NCBI GenBank assembly: GCA_017694495.1
Contig: JADIMU010000001.1
Location: forward strand, 1-52,001
Source: Candidatus Aphodenecus pullistercoris
GTDB lineage: Bacteria; Spirochaetota; Spirochaetia; Sphaerochaetales; Sphaerochaetaceae
Direction of reading: 5' to 3'
Length of the DNA: 52,001 nt
Shown: positions 7,052 to 18,070 of the stretch, piece by piece
Position numbering within the stretch: position 1 is the stretch's first letter
Layout of the letters: each line of letters starts with the position of its first letter
Notes under the pieces: model-generated
Seen by the model: the letters and a program-made list of their open reading frames with translations, nothing else
The model's database searches: none
Told to the model about the DNA's origin: nothing
Translations under genes and position numbers: made by a program

Positions 7052-8863
7052 TTGGCGTTTTCAGACAGGACCATCGAGGAGATCAAGGGGAGGCTCAGCA
7101 TCGTTGATGTCGTCTCTTCGTACACTCAGGTGATCCGCCGCTCCGGCGGCTACTGGATCCGTTGTCCATTCCATGGCAACGGCAGCGAGCGCACACCCAG
7201 CTGCAAGCTCGACGAGAAGAATTCCCGCTTCTACTGCTTCGGCTGCCATGAGCATGGCAGCATGTTCGACTTCGTCATGAAGATGGAGCGCCTCAGCTTC
7301 CCTGAGGCCGTCCGTGAGCTCGCCGCAAAGGCCGGTGTCCAGATCGAGGACGAGAGTCCCAGGGAGAGCCATGAGCGGGAGAAGAGGACGAGCCTGTATG
7401 AGCTCAACGAGAAGATGGCATCCGTCTTCCACGACCTCTTGATGAAGAGTCCCGAGGCCCAGGAGGCCAGGGACTACCTTGCCAGGCGCAAGGTCGCCCA
7501 GTCGACAATCGAGCGCTTCCGCCTAGGCTATGCGCCGAGGGACGTCGACTGGCTTCATGATTACATGCGCAAGGAGGGGCTGGACGACGACTTCCTGCGC
7601 ACCTCTGGTTACTTCAGCCTGAACAGGTATCCTTACCCACTCTTCTGCAACCGCCTGATGTTCCCCGTCCGCTCCTGGCAGGGGCGCACTGTCGCCTTCG
7701 GCGCAAGGGACCTCTCCTTCAGGGAGGGCGCACCGAAGTACATCAACACGCCCGAGACTGCGGTCTACCAGAAGAAGAACAACCTCTACGGCTTCTACGA
7801 GGGCCTTGATGAGATCAGGAAGGCCGGCTATGCGATCGTGTGCGAGGGCAACTTCGATGCGATCAGCCTCCAGCAGGCGGGCCTTGGCATGGCGGTCGCC
7901 CCCTTCGGCACGGCCTTCACAAGCGAGCAGGCCAGCCTGATCAAACGCTATGCCGATGGCGTGAGGCTCCTCTTCGACACGGACGAGGCGGGGCAGAATG
8001 CGACCGTCAAGGCCATCCTCCTGTGCCAGGAGAAGGGACTGGAGTGCTCCGTCCTCTCGCTGGACCGCCACAAGGACGCTTCAGAGTACCTGGAGGCGGA
8101 GGGCGCCGAGGCCCTGAAGGCCACCTTGGCCGTATCGACAGACGCCTTCAGCTACCTTGTAAAGAAGGGCCTCAATACGTATAATACCAGAACGCCAAAA
8201 GGAAAGTCGGAGCTTGTCGGATTCCTCAGGCCCTTCCTCAACGCGACGGGAAGCAACGTCGAGAGGGAGGCCTACATCCGTCAGCTGTCACAGCTGATCG
8301 ATGTCGGAGAAGCGCAGATTGCGGGTGATCTTGCGGCAGGAGGCATGAAGGCCTACAGCCCCTCAGGGGATGATGCAGGCCGTAGGGAAGGAAGCGGTGG
8401 GCTCCGCGTATCGGCCATCAGCGCCGACCTCTACCTCATGCTGATGTTCGCGAACCACAGGGAGCTTTTCGCCTCCTACACCAAGGTTCTGCGTTTCGGG
8501 GACCTGAAGGACAGGCAGGCCCAGATGATCTATCTGGCGCTGGAGAGCATGAGACGGGATGGAGTCGGCAAGAGCGACGAGCTCTTCCTCTCCCTCATAG
8601 CGGACGAGCAGCTCAGGAACGACGTCGCCACCAGTTTCGAATTGCCACAATTCACGGTGGGAGAACCTAGAAAGGTCATTGATGAGCTCTTGGACAGGAT
8701 CGCTTTGAGGAAGCTGGAGGATGGCCGCCGACTTGTGCTGAGGCAGATATGGCAGAGCGAGAGCGAGGGACTTGAGGAGGCCCAGCTGAAGGAACTGCTT
8801 CAGGAGAAGGTCAGCCTTGATGGCCAGATCAGCGCACTTATGGAAAAGCTTCAGAATGCTTAA
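7052..8863 (+). CDS. dnaG: DNA primase
   Basis: Synthesises RNA primers at the replication fork with the DnaB helicase. The 603 residues contain the N-terminal CHC2 zinc finger (CPFH at 38-41 and CFGC at 62-65) and the TOPRIM core IVCEGNFDAISL and LLFDTDEAGQNA with its acidic residues. A C-terminal helicase-interaction region follows. The frame is open upstream to 6833, but DnaG similarity begins at FSDRTIEEIKGRLSIVDVV, so I chose TTG at 7052, 8 nt after AAAGGGG. Next to rpoD, as in the classic macromolecular-synthesis operon. Confidence 0.96.
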   Translation: MAFSDRTIEEIKGRLSIVDVVSSYTQVIRRSGGYWIRCPFHGNGSERTPSCKLDEKNSRFYCFGCHEHGSMFDFVMKMERLSFPEAVRELAAKAGVQIEDESPRESHEREKRTSLYELNEKMASVFHDLLMKSPEAQEARDYLARRKVAQSTIERFRLGYAPRDVDWLHDYMRKEGLDDDFLRTSGYFSLNRYPYPLFCNRLMFPVRSWQGRTVAFGARDLSFREGAPKYINTPETAVYQKKNNLYGFYEGLDEIRKAGYAIVCEGNFDAISLQQAGLGMAVAPFGTAFTSEQASLIKRYADGVRLLFDTDEAGQNATVKAILLCQEKGLECSVLSLDRHKDASEYLEAEGAEALKATLAVSTDAFSYLVKKGLNTYNTRTPKGKSELVGFLRPFLNATGSNVEREAYIRQLSQLIDVGEAQIAGDLAAGGMKAYSPSGDDAGRREGSGGLRVSAISADLYLMLMFANHRELFASYTKVLRFGDLKDRQAQMIYLALESMRRDGVGKSDELFLSLIADEQLRNDVATSFELPQFTVGEPRKVIDELLDRIALRKLEDGRRLVLRQIWQSESEGLEEAQLKELLQEKVSLDGQISALMEKLQNA

Positions 8864-8878
8864 GGCAAGGGGATAGAC

Positions 8879-11314
<2,436 letters not shown>

Positions 11315-11337
11315 AGAGTTAGGAGAGATAAGCGACA

Positions 11338-12156
11338 ATGGCTGAAGAATTATCGGTTGTTCATAGCCTTCTGCTGCAGCTGCAGGACGTATTGAGCAGG
11401 AAGTTCATCCTCGAGGAGGAGATCGAGACCCTTCCCGCCGCACTCAGGGAGAAGGAGGCCCGCCTTGGCGAGGCCAATGCGAAGTACGTCGAGCTGAACG
11501 ACGAGTTCACCAAGGCCCGCCAGGAGGCCACGAGCAACAGCATCAAGTATGATGATGCCGTGCGCGCCAGGACCGAGGCCGAGAAGATGGTCGAGAAGAT
11601 CACCTTGCAGCGCGAGTATGAGGCCATCACTAAGCAGATCGACGAGGCCCACCTTGTCGAGAATTCCCTGCTCAAGGCCCGCAATGCCTCGAACGCCCTC
11701 GTCAGCGAGCTTGAGGCCAAGCTTGCCTCCCAGGGCTCCGTATGCGATTCGCTCAAGGCTGAGGTCGAGGAGGAGAAGGCCAAGATCGACGGCATCCTCA
11801 GCGAGAAGAAGGCCGCCATCGAGGACCTCGACAACCAGTGTGTCCAGATCAAGGAGCAGGGCGTCAGCGACGAGATCTACGCCAAGTTCTGCAAGATCGT
11901 CAAGAACAAGAAGGGTGTGGGCATCACACCCATCATCCAGGGTCAGGTCTGCTCCGGTTGCCATATGATCCTGCCGATGCAGTTCGTCAACGATGTCAGG
12001 CAGGGCACGAACCCGATCGAGTACTGCCCCTACTGCTCCAGAATCCTCTACTACCAGGGCGACGAGGAGATGATCGACCTCAGCGGACTCGAGAGCGAGG
12101 CTGGAGAGGACTTCTTCGCCGACGCGATCAGCGACGACGACCTGGACAATCTGTGA
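11338..12156 (+). CDS. Coiled-coil protein with C4 zinc ribbon (DUF164 family)
   Basis: A 272-residue protein. Residues ~10-180 are almost wholly heptad coiled coil, followed by a zinc ribbon with two Cys pairs (VCSGCH and YCPYCS) and an acidic C-terminal tail. This matches the DUF164/zf-RING_7 family, often encoded near rpoD or RNase P RNA and of uncertain role, with structural hints of nucleic-acid or RNA polymerase interaction. It starts 23 nt after rpoD with AGGAGA, and its stop lies 6 nt before RNase P RNA. Confidence 0.85.
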   Translation: MAEELSVVHSLLLQLQDVLSRKFILEEEIETLPAALREKEARLGEANAKYVELNDEFTKARQEATSNSIKYDDAVRARTEAEKMVEKITLQREYEAITKQIDEAHLVENSLLKARNASNALVSELEAKLASQGSVCDSLKAEVEEEKAKIDGILSEKKAAIEDLDNQCVQIKEQGVSDEIYAKFCKIVKNKKGVGITPIIQGQVCSGCHMILPMQFVNDVRQGTNPIEYCPYCSRILYYQGDEEMIDLSGLESEAGEDFFADAISDDDLDNL

Positions 12157-12162
12157 TCTTTT

Positions 12163-12511
12163 CCGTGGCCAGCTAGACAACCGCTTCGCCTTACGGGGGC
12201 GAAGAGGAAAGTCCGGGCACCTTGGGGCATGATGCTGGGTAACACCCAGGTGCAGAGATGCAACAGAAAGTGCAACAGAAAACATACCGCCTGCCCGCAT
12301 AGGGCAGGTAAGGGTGAAAAGGCGAGGTAAGAGCTCACCGCGTCACTGGCGACAGGGACGGCAGTGTAAACCTCATCAGGTGCAAGGCCAAGCAGCAGGG
12401 TGTCCCGCCCCGGACCAGTCCCCTGCGGGTAGGCCGCTCGAGCCAGGGAGAGATCCCTGGCCTAGATAGATGGTTGTCGTTATACAGAACCCGGCTTATT
12501 GCTGACCACGG
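12163..12511 (+). ncRNA. rnpB: RNase P RNA
   Basis: Catalytic RNA that trims tRNA 5' leaders. The 5' half carries the universal P4 strand GAGGAAAGTCCGGGC (12204-12218) and the 3' half its partner ACAGAACCCGGCTTA (12484-12498). GTAAACC and GCAAGGCCAA mark the type A core. Ends are set by the P1 helix: CCGTGGCCAGC at 12163-12173 pairs with GCTGACCACGG at 12501-12511 with one mismatch. A U-rich stretch follows. No clear own promoter was seen, so it may be processed from the rpoD transcript. Confidence 0.95.
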
Positions 12512-12541
12512 TTCATTCTTTTCTTCAGGGAGGAAGCGCGC

Positions 12542-13348
12542 ATGGGAAAGATTCTGGTCTCTCTTGTCGCCTTCCTCCTTCTTCTATCCTCATGCTCCAA
12601 AGGTGAGGACTGGGCCTCGATCTACGAAGGCGGCGACTGGAGGAGGCTTGTCGAAGCCTCCGCTTCGGCGCTTGATGAGGGCATTGGGAGCGAGTCCTTG
12701 TACTACCGCATGATGGCCCTCTACAGACTTGGCGAATACAGCGAGGCCTGTGATTGCGCCGTCCTCTTCACACTCATGTACAGCGATGACGAGAAGTGGG
12801 CTGACCAGTGCCACGATGCAGACCTCATCCTCCTCTACTACAGCGGTAATCCGCGCCTCGAAGCCGAGGCGGGACTGCGCATCAGAGGGGATGGAAGGGC
12901 TGGAACGGGCGAGCTCGTCGCCCTCTTCTCGGCACTGACGGCACTCGATGACTGGGAGAATGCCGCAGCTGTATACAATGAAGTGAGGCCACACCTCTCG
13001 GCCCGTACGGCGAGCCTGATGTGCATCGCCTCCCAGGCCTCCTCGACCATCATATGCCCGAACCTCGAAGCCTGGATGAGCGAGGAGGGCTACAGCGATG
13101 AGCTGCGTCTTGCGATCATGGCAGCTTCCCGCCTCCTCCTGTCGAGGGGAGAAGCCTCCCTGATCCTGCCTCTCGCATTGACGGCATACGTCTCAGGCGA
13201 GGCTGGGGATGGCGAGATGGCCATCGTCATCGGTGACATCTATGTCCAGATGGAAATGCTTGGAGAGGCGAGGACATATTACACATATGCCTACCAGAGC
13301 CTGCCAGACACGGCGATAGAAAGGCTCAGGGCCATCCAGGGACGCTAG
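12542..13348 (+). CDS. Hypothetical lipoprotein with TPR-like helices
   Basis: A 268-residue protein with a lipoprotein signal: MGK, a hydrophobic core and the lipobox LSSC with Cys18, followed by Ser/Lys. The rest is helical and repeat-like (YYRMMALYRLGEYSEAC, ALTALDDWENAAAVYNEV, LGEARTYYTYAYQSLP), suggesting degenerate tetratricopeptide repeats. GGGAGGA precedes the ATG. It ends tail-to-tail with mazG, the two stop codons sharing the palindrome CTAG. Function unknown; envelope-anchored assembly or scaffolding is a guess. Confidence 0.75.
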   Translation: MGKILVSLVAFLLLLSSCSKGEDWASIYEGGDWRRLVEASASALDEGIGSESLYYRMMALYRLGEYSEACDCAVLFTLMYSDDEKWADQCHDADLILLYYSGNPRLEAEAGLRIRGDGRAGTGELVALFSALTALDDWENAAAVYNEVRPHLSARTASLMCIASQASSTIICPNLEAWMSEEGYSDELRLAIMAASRLLLSRGEASLILPLALTAYVSGEAGDGEMAIVIGDIYVQMEMLGEARTYYTYAYQSLPDTAIERLRAIQGR

Positions 13349-14160
13349 TTCTCTCCTTCCTTGACCTCTTCCCAGAGGCGGTCGAGCTCCTCCATGTGCT
13401 CATGGTCCACTGCGATTCCGCGCTCACTGGCGAGCTGGGAGAGGCGGGTGAAGCGGGATGTGATCTTCCGGTTGGCGCGCTCCAGGGCCTGGTCAGGACG
13501 CACGCGCAGCCAGCGGGCCAGGTTGACTATGGTGAGGAAGACGTCGCCAAGCTCATCCTCAATGTGCTCCTGGCTGCCTTCATGGATGGCGTCCTTGACC
13601 TCGTCCAGCTCTTCGTAGACCTTGTCGATGACCTCGTCGATGTTGTTCCACTCGAAGCCCATGCGACCCAGCTTCTTCTGTATCTCGAAGCTCTTCTCCA
13701 GCGGTGGCATGCCTGAGGGGATGTGGCCGATGACCTCCTCGATCGATGACCTGTGTCCCTTCTCCTCCTCCTTGACGGAATTCCAGAGGCTGAGGCCTTC
13801 CTCGACGCTCTCCACGCTCTTGTCGCTGAAGACATGGGGATGGCGGCGTATCAGCTTCTCGCACACTTCATTGACGGCGTCGACACAGGAGAAGTCCTTC
13901 TTGTCCTGATGGATCTGGAGGATCGAGATGACGTTCAAAAGGACATCGCCGATCTCCTCCCGGCACGAGGCCATGTCATCCTTGTTGACCCCATCGAGAT
14001 ACTCATAGACTTCGTCGATGAGGTTGCCTGCCGAGGACTTTTCCGTCTGGGCCCTGTCATAGGGGCAGCCGTCCGGGCTCCTGAGCATGCTGATGATCTC
14101 ATACAGCTGGCTTAGGGCTGTACCGGCGTCCTTGGCGGCCTTGAAGTGGTAATCAATCAT
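13345..14160 (-). CDS. mazG: Nucleoside triphosphate pyrophosphohydrolase MazG
   Basis: Hydrolyses non-canonical or excess NTPs to NMP and pyrophosphate. The 271 residues hold two MazG domains. The first has GCPYDRAQTEKS, NLIDEVYEYLDGV and EEIGDVLLNVI; the second has VYEELDEVKDAI and IEDELGDVFLTIVNLARWL. The ExxE/ExxD metal-binding sets are intact in both. The ATG lies 8 nt after a TATAAT and has no ribosome binding site, so the mRNA is probably leaderless. Convergent with the upstream lipoprotein gene. Confidence 0.93.
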   Translation of the reverse strand: MIDYHFKAAKDAGTALSQLYEIISMLRSPDGCPYDRAQTEKSSAGNLIDEVYEYLDGVNKDDMASCREEIGDVLLNVISILQIHQDKKDFSCVDAVNEVCEKLIRRHPHVFSDKSVESVEEGLSLWNSVKEEEKGHRSSIEEVIGHIPSGMPPLEKSFEIQKKLGRMGFEWNNIDEVIDKVYEELDEVKDAIHEGSQEHIEDELGDVFLTIVNLARWLRVRPDQALERANRKITSRFTRLSQLASERGIAVDHEHMEELDRLWEEVKEGEN

Positions 14161-14168
14161 GGTCTCTG

Positions 14169-14198
14169 ATTATAGTGCTAGACGAGTGGACTGTGCAA
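14169..14198 (-). promoter_or_regulatory. Promoter of mazG (leaderless)
   Basis: On the minus strand TTGCAC (14198-14193), an 18-nt spacer and perfect TATAAT (14174-14169) are followed by 8 nt and the ATG at 14160. Transcription would begin at or next to the start codon. Confidence 0.6.
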
Positions 14199-14431
14199 GA
14201 TGCTGTGTGATTTGGAAAATAGCAACTATAGAATTATAATATGATTATTCATATATAACGGCACTATAATACTTGTTTTCATATGTATAACAATATTATA
14301 TGATAATTCAATCATTATGCTATCTTTAAGGCCATTTGACTCTGTAAAGGGACTGTGAAAATTTAACTAAATTTTACCATTCATGTTGACTAGCCGGACA
14401 AAGCATTGTTGAATGTAGCCAAGGAACGCAC
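14199..14431. other. AT-rich intergenic region between mazG and the LacI-type gene
   Basis: Very AT-rich sequence between divergent genes. It holds several short A/T dyads (for example ATGAT-AATTCA-ATCAT near 14300) and TTGACT boxes at 14336-14341 and 14386-14391. The second, with TTGAAT at 14409-14414, could be the promoter of the regulator gene. No clear LacI-type operator with a central CG was found. Confidence 0.4.
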
Positions 14432-15334
14432 ATGGCCTCTATTCGGGAATTGGCAACAAGCTGCGGCGTCTCGCCCGCGACAGTCTCCAGGGTGCTGAAC
14501 AAGGACCCGATGCTCTCCGTCACCACCGAGGTGCGGGAGCGCATCATCCGTGAGGCCGAGCGCACAGGGTACATGACACCCAGGCAGCGGAGAAGGGCGG
14601 AAGTGCTCGACATCTCGCTTGCCCTGGCTCCATTCGACAAGCCCGGTTTCGAGGAGCGTCTCGTATCGAAGCTGCAGAGCCTCGCAGGAAGCGGCGTCAA
14701 CATCCATCTGTACAACAGGAACATCCCGACTGGAGCCGTCATCGCAGTGGGAGAGTTCAGCCGTGACGAGGTCGCCGACTTCGAGAAGGCCTCGAACCAC
14801 CTGCTTATGATCAACAATCTTGGAACGAGCTATGCCCACGACTCGATAATGATGGACTATGCCCAGAGCGAGGAGAACGTCGTGCGCCTCTTCGTCGAGG
14901 AAGGACTCGACAAGGTCGGCTACTACGGCGGTACCTTCATGCGTGGTGGTGTCGAGATAGGGGCGAAGAGGGCTGAGCAGTTCGTGAAGATCCTCTCGTC
15001 ATACGGACTCTTCGACGAGGCATGCTTCAAGCTTGCTGGCATGGACGAGGAGTCGGGATACAGGACGATCAAGGAGGCGGACAGGCTTCCTGGAGGCATG
15101 ATCTTCTCCGATCCCGACTTTGCACGCGGCGCCTTCAAGGCCCTCGAGGAGAGGGGAGCCGATCCGATGAGCGTCACATATACGAACTTCTTTGCGGAGG
15201 ATGTGGCGAAGGGAAGGCGGCTGCTTGTCTTCCCGGACGACATCTGGCGCACGGCAATCCAGCTCATCGGTGAGAAGATGACGGGAGAGCGGGTGCAGAG
15301 CTACTGCATCTACTCGCCCTCGTTGATAATCTGA
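14432..15334 (+). CDS. LacI/GalR-family transcriptional regulator
   Basis: A 300-residue repressor-type protein. The N-terminal helix-turn-helix SIRELATSCGVSPATVSRVLN is the LacI DNA-binding motif, followed by a hinge and a periplasmic-binding-protein-like effector domain. AAGGAA precedes the ATG. It is immediately upstream of, and co-directional with, the PhnDCEE transporter and nucleotidase genes, so it most likely controls them and senses the transported compound or a product. LacI-type control of a Phn-type importer is unusual; such regulators normally sense sugars or purines. Confidence 0.9.
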   Translation: MASIRELATSCGVSPATVSRVLNKDPMLSVTTEVRERIIREAERTGYMTPRQRRRAEVLDISLALAPFDKPGFEERLVSKLQSLAGSGVNIHLYNRNIPTGAVIAVGEFSRDEVADFEKASNHLLMINNLGTSYAHDSIMMDYAQSEENVVRLFVEEGLDKVGYYGGTFMRGGVEIGAKRAEQFVKILSSYGLFDEACFKLAGMDEESGYRTIKEADRLPGGMIFSDPDFARGAFKALEERGADPMSVTYTNFFAEDVAKGRRLLVFPDDIWRTAIQLIGEKMTGERVQSYCIYSPSLII

Positions 15335-15336
15335 AA

Positions 15337-15350
15337 ACTTGTCCCCAAGT
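15337..15350 (+). repeat. Short inverted repeat between the regulator and phnD-like gene
   Basis: ACTTG-TCCC-CAAGT, a perfect 5-bp dyad starting 2 nt after the regulator stop and 6 nt before the AGGAGG of the next gene. Could be a small mRNA hairpin or a binding site; evidence is thin. Confidence 0.3.
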
Positions 15351-15368
15351 GGGAATAGGAGGAAAAGA

Positions 15369-16406
15369 ATGAAGAAAGCAATCATGCTCGCCATTGTCGC
15401 CCTCGTCGCGCTGACGGGCCTCTTCGCCCAGGGTGCTGGCGAGGCTTCGTCTGATGCCAACGTCATCGACACGCTGAGGATCATGTATGTCCCGTCCAGG
15501 GAGCCGGCCGAGATCATCACGGCGACCGAGCCCCTCAAGGACCTCCTGACCCAGGAGCTCGCCGCACAGGGCTATACGGTCAACAACATCGACATCTCAG
15601 TCGGTACGAACTATGAGGCCGTCGGTGTCGCCCTCACCGCAGGCAGCGCCGACGTCTCCGTCGGAATGCCCGCCAACACCTATCTGCTCTACGACCAGGG
15701 CTGCGACGTCATCCTGACGGCGACCAGGGACGGACTGTCCGTCGACAGCGACGACCCGAGGGACTGGAACAGCAATGAGCCCATCACCGCCAGCACTGAG
15801 CAGGCCGTCGGCTACAGGGCCCTGATCATCGCAGGACCTTCCGCCAAGGGACAGGAGCTCGCCGCCAAGGTCAATGCAGGTGAGGCTCTCACCTGGGAGG
15901 ACCTCGACAGCGCCAACTGGGCCGTCATGAGCTCAACGTCCAGCGCCGGCTACGTCTATCCGACCATGTGGCTCATGGAGCGCTATGACAACAGGACGAT
16001 CGCCGACCTCACCCACACTGTCCAGGTCGACTCCTATCCCAGCGCCTTCGCCCGCCTCGCCAGCGGCCAGGTCGACGTCGTTTGCTGCTTCGCCGACGCC
16101 AGGAGGGACTACGAGGACGACTGGAACACCAGCTTCGGCATGACCAACACAATCTGGGAGGACACCGACCTGATCGGCGTCACACCCATGATCTACAACG
16201 ACACCGTGTGCGTCTCCAAGGCCAGCCCCATCATGACGGACGAGTTCAAGGCGGCTCTCCAGCAGGCCTTCATGAACCTCAACCAGACTGAGGAGGGCAG
16301 GGGCGTCATCGCCATCTACAGCCACACCGGCTACCTTCCTGCGACCAGCGCCGACTATGACAACGAGCGCGTCGCCCAGGAGATCATGAGGAGCCTCAAC
16401 GGCTGA
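15369..16406 (+). CDS. PhnD-type substrate-binding protein of a phosphonate/phosphate-ester ABC importer
   Basis: Periplasmic binding component, 345 residues. It has a signal peptide (MKKAIMLAIVALVALTGLFAQG) with no lipobox cysteine, so it is probably secreted or held by an uncleaved signal. The mature part has the PhnD-family fold: a first strand TLRIMYVPSREPAE, the anion-binding loop SSTSSAGYVYP, and ASGQVDVVCCFAD. AGGAGG at 15357-15362 sets the ATG at 15369. It heads the importer genes. The ligand could be a phosphonate, phosphite or phosphate ester; the binding-loop class does not decide. Confidence 0.88.
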   Translation: MKKAIMLAIVALVALTGLFAQGAGEASSDANVIDTLRIMYVPSREPAEIITATEPLKDLLTQELAAQGYTVNNIDISVGTNYEAVGVALTAGSADVSVGMPANTYLLYDQGCDVILTATRDGLSVDSDDPRDWNSNEPITASTEQAVGYRALIIAGPSAKGQELAAKVNAGEALTWEDLDSANWAVMSSTSSAGYVYPTMWLMERYDNRTIADLTHTVQVDSYPSAFARLASGQVDVVCCFADARRDYEDDWNTSFGMTNTIWEDTDLIGVTPMIYNDTVCVSKASPIMTDEFKAALQQAFMNLNQTEEGRGVIAIYSHTGYLPATSADYDNERVAQEIMRSLNG

Positions 16407-16425
16407 CACGGACCGGCATTCCGTG
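16407..16425 (+). other. Intercistronic hairpin 1 after phnD-like gene
   Basis: CACGGA (16407-16412) pairs with TCCGTG (16420-16425) around a 7-nt loop; CAAAAA follows. The first of two tandem hairpins between the binding-protein and ATPase genes. Confidence 0.45.
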
Positions 16426-16435
16426 CAAAAATCCC

Positions 16436-16462
16436 GAGGGCATGGAAAGATTCCATGCCCTC
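16436..16462 (+). other. Intercistronic hairpin 2: perfect 12-bp stem
   Basis: GAGGGCATGGAA (16436-16447) pairs perfectly with TTCCATGCCCTC (16451-16462) around AGA. No U-tract follows. Such hairpins after binding-protein genes usually stabilise the upstream mRNA so the binding protein is made in excess over the membrane parts. Confidence 0.7.
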
Positions 16463-16479
16463 ATTGGAGTGAAGAGCAG

Positions 16480-17232
16480 ATGATCAAGTTCTCAGACGTC
16501 AGCAAGGTCTATCCCAACGGCACAGTCGGCCTGAAGGACATCGACCTGACAATCCAGGACGGCGAGTTCGTCGCCATCATTGGCCGTTCCGGCGCAGGAA
16601 AGTCGACATTGATCCGTGCGATCAACCGCATGCATCCGATCACAGGAGGCCTCCTCGAGGTCGATGGTGTCGACATTGGCAAGCTCTCGAGCAAGGAGCT
16701 TCGCGGCCTGAGGCGGAAGATCGGCATGATCTTCCAGTCATTCAACCTTGTGACCAGGACGACTGTCATCAAGAACGTGCTCACAGCCTTCGTTCCGGAT
16801 CTTCCCCTTTGGAGAAGGATTCCTGGCATCTTCAAAAGGGAAGACAAGCTCAAGGCCCTCGAGTGTCTGGACAAGGTCGGTATCCTCGAGAAGGCCTTCG
16901 TGCGCGTCGACCAGCTCTCCGGTGGCCAGCAGCAGCGTGTCGCACTTGCGCGAACTCTGGCCCAGAACCCGTCGATCATACTGGCCGACGAGCCCGTCGC
17001 AGCCCTGGACCCCGTCACCGCCAAGCTCGTCATGGACGACTTCAGACGAATCAACAAGGAGATGGGCATCACGGTCCTGATCAACATCCACCATGTTGAG
17101 CTCGCCCTCGAGTACTGCGACAGGGTCATAGGCATCAAGGCGGGTCAGATCGTCTACGACGGCCCCGCATCATCGGTCGACCAGAGTGTCCTTGACGAAA
17201 TCTATGGAGAGGCAGGCAATGCAGAAGAGTGA
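16480..17232 (+). CDS. PhnC-type ABC transporter ATPase
   Basis: ATP-hydrolysing subunit of the importer, 250 residues. It has Walker A GRSGAGKST, Q-loop MIFQSFNLV, signature LSGGQQQRVALAR, Walker B IILADEPVAALDP and the switch histidine in NIHHVELALEYCDR, all matching the PhnC subfamily. A longer frame opens at 16423, but it would lie within the hairpins. ATG at 16480 follows GGAG (16466-16469). The end overlaps the next gene by 14 nt. Confidence 0.92.
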   Translation: MIKFSDVSKVYPNGTVGLKDIDLTIQDGEFVAIIGRSGAGKSTLIRAINRMHPITGGLLEVDGVDIGKLSSKELRGLRRKIGMIFQSFNLVTRTTVIKNVLTAFVPDLPLWRRIPGIFKREDKLKALECLDKVGILEKAFVRVDQLSGGQQQRVALARTLAQNPSIILADEPVAALDPVTAKLVMDDFRRINKEMGITVLINIHHVELALEYCDRVIGIKAGQIVYDGPASSVDQSVLDEIYGEAGNAEE

Positions 17233-18055
17233 GCTCGGCCTCTATGACCGCATCCTGAAACCCAGGAAGTATACCTTGCCGGACGGCAAGGAGGTTGTCG
17301 AGAAGCGCTCCAGGCTGCCTCTCGTCCTCCTCATCCTGGTCGCTGCCACAATCGCATCAGGAGAGCTGACAGGCTTCAGCTTCTCGACCCTCGCCAGGCG
17401 GATCAGCTACTTCTTCGTCATACTGCGCGACATGGTCCCACCTGACTGGGCCTACATGCCCCGCGTCTGGGAACCCTTGATGGACACGATAAAGATGAGC
17501 CTCCTCGGCTCCTTCATCGGCGCCGTCCTTTGCATCCCATTCTCCATCGTCTGTGCCTCGAACCTGGTCCACAGCAGGCTTGTCACAGCTTTCTTCAAGC
17601 TCTTCTACAGCGTCGTCAGGACCTTGCCGACACTGGTGATCGCACTGATCGCGACCTACATCTTCGGCCTGGGAACCTTCGCAGGAACGGTCGCCATCGC
17701 AGTCTTCACCTTCGCATACTGCGGCAAGATCCTCTACGAGCAGATCGAGACTGTCGACATGGGCAGCCATGAGGCCCTCGAGGCCCTGGGCATGGGACGC
17801 ATCAGCGCGATCCGCTACGCCGTCTGGCCGCAGGTCCTGCCACAGTTCATCTCGACGGTCCTTTTCTGCTTCGAAGGCAATGTGCGCTACGCCTCGATCC
17901 TCGGCTACGTCGGAGCCGGCGGACTTGGTCTGATCCTCAACGAAAGGATCGGCTGGATGGAGTATGCGAGGGTAGGCATGATCCTCCTGGCGCTCTTCGT
18001 CACAGTCGTCGTCATCGAAGGCGTGAGCTCCTACCTCCGCTCGAAGCTCACATAG
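17219..18055 (+). CDS. PhnE-type ABC transporter permease (first)
   Basis: Inner-membrane permease, 278 residues, with several hydrophobic segments. It has the binding-protein-dependent transport signature near ALEALGMGRISAIRYAVWPQVLPQF (the EAA loop that contacts the ATPase). PhnE-like features include VVRTLPTLVIALI and GYVGAGGLGLIL. ATG at 17219 follows GAGG and overlaps the ATPase gene by 14 nt, suggesting translational coupling. Two PhnE paralogues in tandem probably form a heterodimeric channel. Confidence 0.9.
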   Translation: MQKSELGLYDRILKPRKYTLPDGKEVVEKRSRLPLVLLILVAATIASGELTGFSFSTLARRISYFFVILRDMVPPDWAYMPRVWEPLMDTIKMSLLGSFIGAVLCIPFSIVCASNLVHSRLVTAFFKLFYSVVRTLPTLVIALIATYIFGLGTFAGTVAIAVFTFAYCGKILYEQIETVDMGSHEALEALGMGRISAIRYAVWPQVLPQFISTVLFCFEGNVRYASILGYVGAGGLGLILNERIGWMEYARVGMILLALFVTVVVIEGVSSYLRSKLT

Positions 18056-18070
18056 GTTGGGGGGCTTTCA

